From the NCBI GenBank assembly GCA_910588885.1, contig CAJUSQ010000033.1:1-23221 (forward strand): DNA of 23,221 nt, read 5' to 3'. The notes under the pieces were generated by a model. That model was not told the origin of the DNA and did no database searches. It saw nothing but the letters and a program-made list of their open reading frames with translations. Positions 8,091-14,338 of this stretch are shown in pieces. The DNA is from an uncultured Lachnospiraceae bacterium. GTDB taxonomy: Bacteria; Bacillota; Clostridia; Lachnospirales; Lachnospiraceae. The position numbers and the translations under genes were made by a program. Each line of letters starts with the position of its first letter. Positions within the stretch are counted from its first letter, which is position 1.

Positions 8091-9608
8091 ATGATTACAT
8101 TGACTTTTGAAGAAAAGCAGTCCCTGGGGTTTCAATTTTTACTGGAAGAAATGCAGCCCAACTGCATTTACGGTCAGGAGCTGATAAAAAATGCCGCTCC
8201 CTACGGACGGGAGCAGAAGGAAGAGCTGGAAGCGGAGCTGGATCGTCTGGAACGGCTGACGAAGCAGTATGAAAAAGAACGGGCGTTTTGGAATGGCCTG
8301 GAACTGGTGCTGATGCAGATGAAGGAAGTGCGGGGTTCCCTGAAACGGGGCGCGGAACTGGTACTGACGGATCTGGAATTGTTTGAATTGAAGCATTTTT
8401 TGCTTCAGTCGGAAAAATTATGCCGATTCTGGAATGCAGGGCCCGGCGGAAAGGCGGAATCGTCTGAAGCGGCAGGAAAAGATTCTGCGGCTCAAAATGC
8501 ACAGGCGGCGGAGCTTCCCGGAATCACCCTTTTGGATACGTCAAAGGCCCTGGACATTCTGGATCCTCAGAAACGCCGTCTGCCGGGATTTTATATTGCG
8601 GACGAATACGCCGAAGACCTGAAGGCCGTACGGGAGCGGAAACGTCATTTGGAAGTGGTGCTGCGCCAGGAGCACGCGCCGGATGCGAAGGATGCGCTTT
8701 TGCATAAGCGGCAGGAGCAGGTGGATCAGGAAGAAGAGATCCAGCAGCGGATCCGGGAAGAGATTACGACGCAGCTGCGGCCCTGGCTTCCGGCCATTTG
8801 GAAAAACTGTGAAACCGTGGGCAGGCTGGACTTTCTTTTGCAGAAAGCGAAGCTGGCCTTGCACTATGAAGGCATCCGTCCGGTGCTGACGGAACGGGAG
8901 CTGAAGCTTAAGGAAATGGTCCATCCGGCCATCCGGGGACGGCTGACGGCGAAAGGAAAAGAATTTACGCCCATTTCCTTTGAAATGAAGCCCGGAGCGG
9001 CGGTAATTACCGGGGCGAATATGGGAGGGAAAAGCGTGGCGCTGCGTACCATTGCCTTGAATGCGGTACTGGCTCAAAGCGGCTTTTTCGTCTATGCCAA
9101 AGAAGCAAAGCTGCCCCTGTTTGACAATATCTGCATGGTTGCGGAGGAATATCAGTCCATGCAGAACGGCCTGTCCAGCTTCGGCGGGGAAATGATACGG
9201 CTGCAGCAGGCCCTGGAAGCCCAGAAGCAAGGCTTCAGCCTGTTGATTTTTGACGAGCTGGCCCGGGGTACCAACCCGGATGAAGGGGCAGCCATTGTCC
9301 GGGCTGCCGTGAAGTATCTGGGACAGAAGCAGGCCATGGCGATTTTGGCCACTCATTATGACCATGTGGCGGAATACGCGGATTTCCATTACCAGGTAGC
9401 CGGGCTGAAAAACGTGGATTTACGTGAGCTGGAAGCGGAGATCCATTCTGCCGAAACCCGGAAGGGCATTGATATTATTGCAAAGCATATGAATTACGGG
9501 ATTTATCAGGTTCATGGAAAAGAAGAATGCCCCCGGGATGCCATTCACATCTGCGGGCTTTTGGGATTGGAGCCGGAGCTGATGGCCTTAATTGAGGAGG
9601 ATTTTTAA
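8091..9608 (+). CDS. kamC: KamC-like MutS-related ATPase, proposed lysine 5,6-aminomutase reactivase
   Basis: A 505-residue protein whose C-terminal half is a MutS-type ABC ATPase: Walker A TGANMGGKS at about residues 305-315, the NGLSSFGGEM signature region, Walker B LLIFDELARGTNPDEG near residue 385 and ILATHYDH. The N-terminal half is helical and coiled-coil-like and lacks the MutS mismatch-recognition domain, so this is not a repair MutS. Within lysine fermentation clusters such proteins are called KamC and are thought to act with KamB on the B12 aminomutase KamDE. I chose ATG 8091, preceded by GGGAGGA, rather than an in-frame GTG-type start 15 bases upstream that overlaps this ribosome binding site. 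A strong bidirectional terminator follows 33 bases after the stop. Confidence 0.8.
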   Translation: MITLTFEEKQSLGFQFLLEEMQPNCIYGQELIKNAAPYGREQKEELEAELDRLERLTKQYEKERAFWNGLELVLMQMKEVRGSLKRGAELVLTDLELFELKHFLLQSEKLCRFWNAGPGGKAESSEAAGKDSAAQNAQAAELPGITLLDTSKALDILDPQKRRLPGFYIADEYAEDLKAVRERKRHLEVVLRQEHAPDAKDALLHKRQEQVDQEEEIQQRIREEITTQLRPWLPAIWKNCETVGRLDFLLQKAKLALHYEGIRPVLTERELKLKEMVHPAIRGRLTAKGKEFTPISFEMKPGAAVITGANMGGKSVALRTIALNAVLAQSGFFVYAKEAKLPLFDNICMVAEEYQSMQNGLSSFGGEMIRLQQALEAQKQGFSLLIFDELARGTNPDEGAAIVRAAVKYLGQKQAMAILATHYDHVAEYADFHYQVAGLKNVDLRELEAEIHSAETRKGIDIIAKHMNYGIYQVHGKEECPRDAIHICGLLGLEPELMALIEEDF

Positions 9609-9641
9609 GGAAATTTCAAAAGAAAAGCACGGATGGATCAG

Positions 9642-9687
9642 AAAAAACCGCCGCACCGGAAGGAATACCCGGTGCGGCGGTTTTTTT
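9642..9687. terminator. Bidirectional intrinsic terminator between kamC and NhaC gene
   Basis: Arms 9642-9659 and 9669-9686 are perfectly complementary over 18 bases, with a GC-rich CCGCCGCACCGG core flanked by A6 on the left and T7 on the right. The A and T tracts let it stop transcription of kamC on the plus strand and of the converging NhaC gene on the minus strand. Confidence 0.95.
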
Positions 9688-9743
9688 CTCTTAAATTGAA
9701 TCAAGTAGGATCTGAACGCTTAAATTCCCGAAAGGGACTGTCC

Positions 9744-11297
9744 TTAATCGTCTGCCGGCTGCCAAACCTTGGGCAGGATAATCAATGCGCCAATCAGGCA
9801 GACCAGAGCGATCGGCAGGGAAATCATGGTACAAACGGCAAATCCCAGCTTCGCTGTGAATCCGGCAATGATATACCCGATAAAGCAGCAGACTGCTACG
9901 GTTACGGCGTATGGCGCCTGGGTCCCTACGTGGGCCAGATGGTTACAGCCCGTACCTGTGGAAGCCAAAATCGTGGTATCGGAAATCGGAGAACAGTGAT
10001 CGCCGAATACGGAACCTGCCAGAGTTGCAGACAGGCAGATAATGGTTAATTCCGGAGCAGCAATTTCCGTAATAGAAGTAACGATCGGAATCAGGATCCC
10101 AAAGGTTCCCCAGGCAGTACCGGTTGCAAAAGCCAGTAAGCAGGAGATCAGGAAAATAATGGGAGCCAAAAGCTGCAGAGGCATGTTGGAACTCTGAACA
10201 ACATTTGCCACGAAACCGCCGGTATTCAAATAGTCACGGCAGATACCGCTGATTGACCATGCCAGAGTCAGGATAACACAGGCAGGAACCATCGCCTGTA
10301 CCCCTTCGTTGATGCAGCCGAAGAATTCTTTGAAGTTCAAAATTCTCCGAACGGAGTAATAAATAAAAGTGATGATCAAGGTACAGAAAGCAGCCAAAGC
10401 CAATGCATAGCCGGCGTCGGTATTGCCGAAAGCATCAAATAAGGTCATGCCGGAACCATCCCAATAACCGCCCACGTAAATCATGGACAATACGGAAAGG
10501 ACAATCAGAACAAGGATGGGGATGATCAAATCGGATACCCGTCCGTTGGAATTCTTCTTTGTCACTTTGTCGAAGGTTTCTTCTGCTTCCCGGCTGTCAA
10601 CTGCACCGAGATTACCGGTTGTGCGGGCTCTGCGCTCTGCCTTCGCCATTGGGCCGTATTCGCCGTTCTTGCGTACTGCCATCCAGAATACCATAAACAG
10701 GGTTAAAACCGCATACAGGTTCATGGGAACGGAACTTAAGAAAGCGGTCATACCGTTTCCGGCGCTTTCCGGATAATAAGAAATAACGGCTGCTGCCCAG
10801 GAAGAAATGGGAGCAATAATACAAACAGGCGCTGCAGTCGCGTCGACGCTGTATGCCAGCCGTTCCCGGGAAATCTTGAACTTATCGGTTACCGGCTTCA
10901 TAACGGTTCCGACTGTCAGGCAGTTGAAATAGTCATCAATGAAAATCAAAACACCCAGCGCGGAAGTAGCCAGACGCGCCGAGGCAGTCCCTTTCAGATG
11001 ACGGGCTGCCCATTCCCCGTAAGCTCTTGAGCCGCCTGCCCGGGTGACCAGTGCAACCAGTATACCCAGCATAGCCAAAAACAGGATCAGGCTGGAGTTG
11101 GCTCCAAGCTTTTCGCACATCAGAGTTACCAGAGTATCAAAGAACCCTATAAATCCCAGCCCCTGCATCAATGAATAAATAACCGTGCCGGACAGGATAC
11201 CAAGGATCAGTGAGAACACAACTTCCTTGGTAATGAGTGCCAGAATAATGGCAACAATTGGTGGTATAATTGACCATATACCTGCGTTCCACTCCAT
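9744..11297 (-). CDS. NhaC family Na+/H+ antiporter-like carrier, candidate lysine transporter (copy 1)
   Basis: A 517-residue polytopic membrane protein of the NhaC family with about 11-13 hydrophobic segments. Conserved blocks include IIPPIVAIILALITKEV, GGSRAYGEWAA, the very conserved GVLIFIDDYFNCLTVGTVMKPVTDKFKISR region (about residues 115-145), APISSWAAAV, FATGTAWGTFGILIPI and GDHCSPISDTTILAS. I set the start at ATG 11297 because GGAGG lies nine bases upstream on the minus strand (complement of 11307-11311); an upstream in-frame ATG at 11342 lies before the predicted transcription start. NhaC-type proteins associated with lysine riboswitches have been proposed as lysine carriers (LysW), and here two flank the lysine genes. 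Import of lysine in exchange for ions or products is therefore an inference. Confidence 0.88.
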   Translation of the reverse strand: MEWNAGIWSIIPPIVAIILALITKEVVFSLILGILSGTVIYSLMQGLGFIGFFDTLVTLMCEKLGANSSLILFLAMLGILVALVTRAGGSRAYGEWAARHLKGTASARLATSALGVLIFIDDYFNCLTVGTVMKPVTDKFKISRERLAYSVDATAAPVCIIAPISSWAAAVISYYPESAGNGMTAFLSSVPMNLYAVLTLFMVFWMAVRKNGEYGPMAKAERRARTTGNLGAVDSREAEETFDKVTKKNSNGRVSDLIIPILVLIVLSVLSMIYVGGYWDGSGMTLFDAFGNTDAGYALALAAFCTLIITFIYYSVRRILNFKEFFGCINEGVQAMVPACVILTLAWSISGICRDYLNTGGFVANVVQSSNMPLQLLAPIIFLISCLLAFATGTAWGTFGILIPIVTSITEIAAPELTIICLSATLAGSVFGDHCSPISDTTILASTGTGCNHLAHVGTQAPYAVTVAVCCFIGYIIAGFTAKLGFAVCTMISLPIALVCLIGALIILPKVWQPADD

Positions 11298-11324
11298 AAA
11301 AAAAATCCTCCATATAAAAAAAGA

Positions 11325-11338
11325 GAAAACTCTGAACA
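11325..11338 (-). promoter_or_regulatory. Start-site motif, copy 1 (minus-strand NhaC promoter)
   Basis: Read on the minus strand, the sequence TGTTCAGAGTTTTC begins five bases after the -10 box TATACT and covers the expected transcription start of the minus-strand NhaC gene. The same 14 bases stand at the same distance from the -10 box of the plus-strand NhaC gene, and again before kal. A shared operator or a conserved initially transcribed sequence is inferred. Confidence 0.6.
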
Positions 11339-11343
11339 TCATG

Positions 11344-11373
11344 AGTATAACCCATGAACCTTTGACTTGTAAA
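11344..11373 (-). promoter_or_regulatory. Sigma-A-type promoter of the minus-strand NhaC gene
   Basis: On the minus strand, TTTACA (complement of 11368-11373), an 18-base spacer and TATACT (complement of 11344-11349) form a good vegetative promoter. The expected start near 11337 gives a leader of about 40 bases before ATG 11297, with no room for a riboswitch. Confidence 0.65.
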
Positions 11374-11395
11374 TGCCGAAACAGAAAAAATAACG

Positions 11396-11458
11396 AAAAT
11401 TCTGAAATTTGTTATTTTTGTATGAAAAAATGATGGAATTTTTGGTAGTTTTTTTGCG
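11396..11458. promoter_or_regulatory. Repeated AT-rich element, copy A, with CodY-box-like core
   Basis: The stretch 11401-11458 matches 13365-13422 at about 48 of 58 positions, including TCTGAAATTTGT, ATTTTTGTATGAAAAAAT and ATTTTTGGTA. Its left edge (11396-11410) agrees with the CodY consensus AATTTTCWGAAAATT at 12 of 15 positions. It lies between the two divergent NhaC promoters. Binding by CodY is a hypothesis. The duplication itself is directly visible. Confidence 0.55.
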
Positions 11459-11560
11459 GGTCAAGGGCATGGTCCGGGGCAGGGATAGGAAACTTTTTTC
11501 CGTTTCCGAATAGTTGTAGGAAAATTGTTTCAAAATACGGCAATTTATGAAAATTTACCA

Positions 11561-11589
11561 TTTACTTTGTGCCTTTTAAGGATTATAAT
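11561..11589 (+). promoter_or_regulatory. Sigma-A-type promoter of the plus-strand NhaC gene
   Basis: TTTACT at 11561-11566, a 17-base spacer and a consensus TATAAT at 11584-11589 predict a start near 11596. The leader to ATG 11655 is about 60 bases. Confidence 0.75.
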
Positions 11590-11608
11590 AAACTTGTTCA
11601 GAGTTTTC
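11590..11608 (+). promoter_or_regulatory. Start-site motif, copy 2 (plus-strand NhaC promoter)
   Basis: AAACTTGTTCAGAGTTTTC directly follows the TATAAT box. Its 14-base core (11595-11608) starts five bases after the -10, exactly as in the divergent NhaC promoter. The full 19 bases recur inverted at 13889-13907. AAACT and AGTTT within it form a 5-bp dyad. Confidence 0.6.
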
Positions 11609-11654
11609 AATAGGGTTTTTATAAAATAACAGAAAAAGAGAAAGGGGATTTGTT

Positions 11655-13250
11655 ATGAGTAAAAAAATTATTTCCAACATAGTGATCATAGCATTTATTA
11701 TAATTTTTGCTGTGATCTGTGCCTTTACGGGTTCTATTACCGATCCTACGGGAACTTTGTGGTCCTTGTTCCCGCCGGTAGTGGCAATCGGGCTTGCCCT
11801 GATTACAAAAGAAGCCTATTCGTCCCTGTTTATCGGAATTGTGATTGGGGGAATTTTGTCAAGCGGTTTTCATCCGGTCCACACGGTAGACGCGGTTGTG
11901 AACGAGGGGATTATTCCCGCGGTAGCCGGAAATGCCGGAATTTTTGCATTCCTGGTGCTGCTTGGAGTAATTGTTGCATTGCTGAATAAGGCAGGCGGCT
12001 CCAAGGCTTTCGGAGAATGGGCGGCCAGCCATATCCGGACCAAGGTGGGCGCGTCTCTTGCGACGTTCGCCTTAGGCGTATTGATTTTTATTGACGATTA
12101 TTTCAACTGCCTGACAGTTGGAGCGGTGATGCGTCCGGTAACGGATAAAGCAAAGATTTCCAGGGCAAAGCTTGCTTACCTGATTGATGCGACGGCAGCC
12201 CCGATCTGTATGATCGCTCCCATTTCTTCCTGGGCTGCGGCAGTTTCTTCCTATGCACCGGAAGGAGAGAGCGGGCTTGCATTGTTTGTCCAGGCGATTC
12301 CGTATAACTTTTATTCTTTGCTGACCTTTGTATTTGTCATTGGCCTTGTGCTTATGAAATTTGATTACGGCCCGATGAAGCTGCATGAAAAGAATGCGGA
12401 AAAAGGGGATTTGTTTACCACCGGAGGACATGTGGAATCCGACGAAGAGGAAGCGCCCTCTACCAGCAGGGGCAGGGTATATGACCTTCTGATTCCGGTT
12501 ATCGTCCTGATAGTACTCTGTATCTGTTCCCTGATTTATGTAGGACGGGGAATGGGTGAGGAATATGACGCCTCCATCGGTTTTATTGATGCGTTCTCCA
12601 ACACGGATGCAACGGTGGGCCTTCCCTGGGGCGCCATCATTGCACTGGTAATTATCGTTATCTACTTTGTTGCAAGAAGGCTGGTTACCTTCCAGGAAGC
12701 GATGGAATGTATTCCAAAAGGATTTAACGCGATGGTACCGGCGATTTTGATCCTAACCCTTGCAACCTCCTTAAAGAACGTTACAAGCCTGTTGGATTCC
12801 CCGACATTTGTACAAAGTGCGTTGGCTTCTGCGGAGTCATTGAATAATTTACTGCCGGCAATTATCTTTATCATTGCATGCCTGATCGCATTTGCAACCG
12901 GAACCTCCTGGGGCACCTTCGGAATCTTAATCCCGATCGTGCTTAGTATCTTCCCGGTAGGCAGTGTCCTGGGCGTAATCAGCATGTCCGCCTGTCTTGC
13001 AGGCGCAGTCTGCGGCGACCATTGTTCCCCGATTTCCGATACGACGATTATGTCCTCGGCCGGGGCCCAAAGCAACCATATCAACCATGTTTCCACCCAG
13101 ATCCCCTATGCGGTAACGGTTGCGGTTATTTCGTTTATCAGCTTTATTGTAGCGGGATTTGTACAGAACGTTGTGATTTCCCTGGGCGTGGGCATTGTCC
13201 TTACCCTTGGTACCCTGTTTGTAATGAAGAAGTTAACGGCAGATAAATAA
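11655..13250 (+). CDS. NhaC family Na+/H+ antiporter-like carrier, candidate lysine transporter (copy 2)
   Basis: A 531-residue membrane protein, clearly paralogous to the divergent gene to its left. It shares GVLIFIDDYFNCLTVGAVMRPVTDKAKISR, LIDATAAPICMIAPISSWAAAV, FATGTSWGTFGILIPI and GDHCSPISDTTIMSSAGAQSNH. The N-terminus has an extra hydrophobic helix (IVIIAFIIIFAVICAFTG) before the PPVVAIGLALITKEAY block that matches the start of copy 1. A hydrophilic loop with DEEEAPSTSRGR near residue 265 separates the two halves. ATG 11655 is preceded by AGAAAGGGG. The gene has its own promoter and is followed by a strong terminator, so it is a single-gene unit beside the lysine operon. Lysine or another cationic amino acid is the likely substrate from context, but Na+/H+ exchange alone cannot be ruled out. 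Confidence 0.88.
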   Translation: MSKKIISNIVIIAFIIIFAVICAFTGSITDPTGTLWSLFPPVVAIGLALITKEAYSSLFIGIVIGGILSSGFHPVHTVDAVVNEGIIPAVAGNAGIFAFLVLLGVIVALLNKAGGSKAFGEWAASHIRTKVGASLATFALGVLIFIDDYFNCLTVGAVMRPVTDKAKISRAKLAYLIDATAAPICMIAPISSWAAAVSSYAPEGESGLALFVQAIPYNFYSLLTFVFVIGLVLMKFDYGPMKLHEKNAEKGDLFTTGGHVESDEEEAPSTSRGRVYDLLIPVIVLIVLCICSLIYVGRGMGEEYDASIGFIDAFSNTDATVGLPWGAIIALVIIVIYFVARRLVTFQEAMECIPKGFNAMVPAILILTLATSLKNVTSLLDSPTFVQSALASAESLNNLLPAIIFIIACLIAFATGTSWGTFGILIPIVLSIFPVGSVLGVISMSACLAGAVCGDHCSPISDTTIMSSAGAQSNHINHVSTQIPYAVTVAVISFISFIVAGFVQNVVISLGVGIVLTLGTLFVMKKLTADK

Positions 13251-13263
13251 CAAACAACAAATG

Positions 13264-13294
13264 AAAAAGAATCCTGCCCTGCAGGATTCTTTTT
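13264..13294 (+). terminator. Intrinsic terminator after plus-strand NhaC gene
   Basis: AAAAAGAATCCTGC (13264-13277) pairs perfectly with 13281-13294 around a three-base loop and ends in T5, 13 bases after the NhaC stop codon. Confidence 0.92.
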
Positions 13295-13298
13295 GCGT

Positions 13299-13318
13299 GG
13301 TGTGCCCGGCGGCACACC
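13299..13318. other. GC-rich hairpin without T-run
   Basis: GGTGTGCC at 13299-13306 and GGCACACC at 13311-13318 form a perfect 8-bp stem with a CGGC loop immediately after the NhaC terminator. There is no T-run; it could be a back-up transcription barrier or an operator. Confidence 0.6.
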
Positions 13319-13359
13319 GTCTCCTCTTGATTACGGAACAAAAAACCAATATTTTTTAT

Positions 13360-13422
13360 AAAAATCTGAAATTTGTGATTTTTGTATGAAAAAATATGTT
13401 CATTTTTGGTAATTATTTTGTG
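13360..13422. promoter_or_regulatory. Repeated AT-rich element, copy B, upstream of riboswitch promoter
   Basis: This is the second copy of the 58-base element described at 11396-11458, ending 10 bases before the -35 box of the riboswitch promoter. Its left edge (13360-13374) agrees with the CodY consensus at 11 of 15 positions. Its position suggests a regulator site or UP-like element for the lysine operon promoter. Confidence 0.5.
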
Positions 13423-13432
13423 TTCCCCATGC

Positions 13433-13461
13433 TTGACTTTTGGAAGACAATGGAGTAAGAT
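13433..13461 (+). promoter_or_regulatory. Sigma-A-type promoter driving the riboswitch and lysine operon
   Basis: TTGACT at 13433-13438, a 17-base spacer and TAAGAT at 13456-13461 predict transcription from about 13468, some 20 bases before helix P1 of the lysine riboswitch. The kal start codon is about 480 bases further on. Confidence 0.8.
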
Positions 13462-13488
13462 GAGAGCATGAAAAGTGCATATGGAAAA

Positions 13489-13653
13489 CAATAGAGGTGC
13501 GGGTGATAAGGTAAGCAGTGAATGAGAACGGCCGTCATGCCGGAAGTCACTGGCGAATGTATCTCCGCCGAAGAGGTTTATGGATGATGACATAAATCTT
13601 TGGGATGAGAGCCCAGAGCTTATATCCTGTCATGTTCGCATGGAGCGCTATTG
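13489..13653 (+). promoter_or_regulatory. Lysine riboswitch (L box) aptamer
   Basis: The five-helix lysine aptamer is recognisable by eye. P1 is CAATAG (13489-13494) with CTATTG (13648-13653). The conserved AGAGGTGC follows at 13493-13500. P2 is CAGTGA/TCACTG (13516-13521 with 13547-13552), capped by CGGC/GCCG (13529-13532 with 13539-13542). GCCGAAG at 13567-13573 leads into P3, whose arms are about 13571-13581 and 13590-13600. P4 is TGGG/CCCA (13601-13604 with 13612-13615), and P5 is CATG-TTCG-CATG (13631-13642). The 3' signature TGGAGCGCTAT closes it. These elements match the L-box consensus of Bacillus lysC. It precedes the lysine fermentation operon. The P1 3' strand overlaps the terminator stem, implying activation by lysine. 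Confidence 0.93.
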
Positions 13654-13686
13654 ATGTTGGATTCCGATATCAATAGCGTTTTTTTT
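13646..13686 (+). terminator. Riboswitch-controlled intrinsic terminator
   Basis: CGCTATTGAT (13646-13655) pairs perfectly with ATCAATAGCG (13669-13678). The stem can extend inward through GTTGG/CCGAT, and T8 follows. The 5' arm contains the whole P1 3' strand (13648-13653), so P1 and the terminator cannot form together. Confidence 0.92.
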
Positions 13687-13694
13687 ACAAAATG

Positions 13695-13757
13695 TAAGTT
13701 GTCTGTACAACTAGTTTGAGATACAAAGTATTTTTTGGTAATTGTATGCTTTCGATA
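13695..13757 (+). other. Two small hairpins in the kal leader
   Basis: AGTTGT-CTGT-ACAACT (about 13697-13712) and TGTAT-GCTTTCG-ATACA (about 13744-13759) lie between the first and second terminators. The intervening TTTTTTGGTAATT resembles the end of the repeated AT-rich element. Function unknown. Confidence 0.4.
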
Positions 13758-13784
13758 CAGTTTGTAGAAATTTTCAATGCAGTG

Positions 13785-13834
13785 GAGTGCTATTGTGCCG
13801 TAAGTTTGGGATCCGGCGCCATAGCTCTTTTTTT
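13785..13834 (+). terminator. Second terminator-like hairpin in the kal leader
   Basis: GAG, CTAT and GTGCCG (13785-13800) pair imperfectly with CGGCGCCATAGCTC (13814-13827), followed by T7. The 5' side reads TGGAGTGCTATTG, nearly identical to the riboswitch 3' end TGGAGCGCTATTG, so it may derive from a duplicated riboswitch expression platform. Confidence 0.75.
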
Positions 13835-13888
13835 CACCTATAGTAGTAACCGCACGGTAAATAGGTAACTCCCGGGAAACCGGTTAAC

Positions 13889-13907
13889 GAAAACTCTGAA
13901 CAAGTTT
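13889..13907 (-). promoter_or_regulatory. Start-site motif, copy 3 (inverted, kal leader)
   Basis: The complement of these bases is identical over 19 positions to the motif at the plus-strand NhaC transcription start. Here AAAACT and AGTTTT form a 6-bp dyad with a seven-base centre. No promoter with matching geometry is visible on the minus strand, which favours a protein-binding site over a promoter remnant. It lies 39 bases before the kal start. Confidence 0.55.
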
Positions 13908-13945
13908 TACAAAGTAAGAAAGAAAAGGAATAGGAGGATGGAACA

Positions 13946-14326
13946 ATGAAATCTACGATTCGTTTACGCATGAGTGCCCATGATGCACATTATGGGGGAA
14001 ATCTTGTAGACGGAGCCAGAATGCTGGCGCTATTCGGGGATGTGGCAACGGAGCTTTTAATTATGCAGGACGGAGATGAGGGGCTCTTTAAAGCATATGA
14101 TGAAGTGGAATTTTTAGCTCCGGTATTTGCGGGGGACTACATTGAAGCGACCGGAGAAATTGTGAGCCTGGGAAACAGCTCACGGAAGATGAAGTTCGAA
14201 GCCAGGAAGGTGATTGCACCCCGCCCGGACATCAACGATTCGGCATGTGATGTATTGGAGGAGCCGATCGTAGTATGCAGGGCCAGCGGTACTTGTGTAG
14301 TGCCGAAGGATAAGCAGCGCAAATAG
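13946..14326 (+). CDS. kal: 3-aminobutyryl-CoA ammonia lyase
   Basis: Kal catalyses the last deamination of lysine fermentation, converting L-3-aminobutyryl-CoA to crotonyl-CoA and ammonia in the cytosol. The 126-residue single hotdog-fold protein starts KSTIRLRMSAHDAHYGGNLVDGARMLALFGDVATELL, with the hotdog helix in the VDGARMLALFGDVATE part, and has the typical FLAPVFAGDYIEATGEIV strand pair. Length and operon position next to kce agree with known Kal proteins. ATG 13946 follows TAGGAGGATGG. It is the first gene after the riboswitch leader. The hotdog fold alone would not fix the function; the identification depends strongly on the neighbouring kce-kdd-kamADE genes. Confidence 0.92.
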   Translation: MKSTIRLRMSAHDAHYGGNLVDGARMLALFGDVATELLIMQDGDEGLFKAYDEVEFLAPVFAGDYIEATGEIVSLGNSSRKMKFEARKVIAPRPDINDSACDVLEEPIVVCRASGTCVVPKDKQRK

Positions 14327-14338
14327 TTGGAGGTGCTC

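Noticed and set aside
8091..9608. DNA mismatch repair MutS/MutS2
   Set aside because: Only the ATPase half resembles MutS. The mismatch-recognition domain is absent, and pairing with the kamB-type P-loop gene near kamDE points to KamC.
11298..11342. Longer N-terminus of the minus-strand NhaC gene
   Set aside because: The upstream ATG lies before the predicted transcription start, and GGAGG correctly positions ATG 11297.
11443..11457. Sigma-54-like -24/-12 promoter (TGGTAG-N5-TTGC, GG-N10-GC) in repeated element A
   Set aside because: The homologous copy B has GT instead of GC at the -12 position, and good sigma-A promoters with matching start-site motifs serve the neighbouring genes. No enhancer-binding regulator is in the window.
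13201..13593. 130-residue minus-strand open frame
   Set aside because: It runs antisense through the NhaC terminator, the promoter and the riboswitch. Its FSYKN similarity to another shadow frame only reflects the repeated DNA element.
14327..14338. TTG start for kce, four codons upstream
   Set aside because: It overlaps the GGAGG ribosome binding site of ATG 14339, and the known metal residues Glu14, His46 and His48 number correctly only from that ATG.
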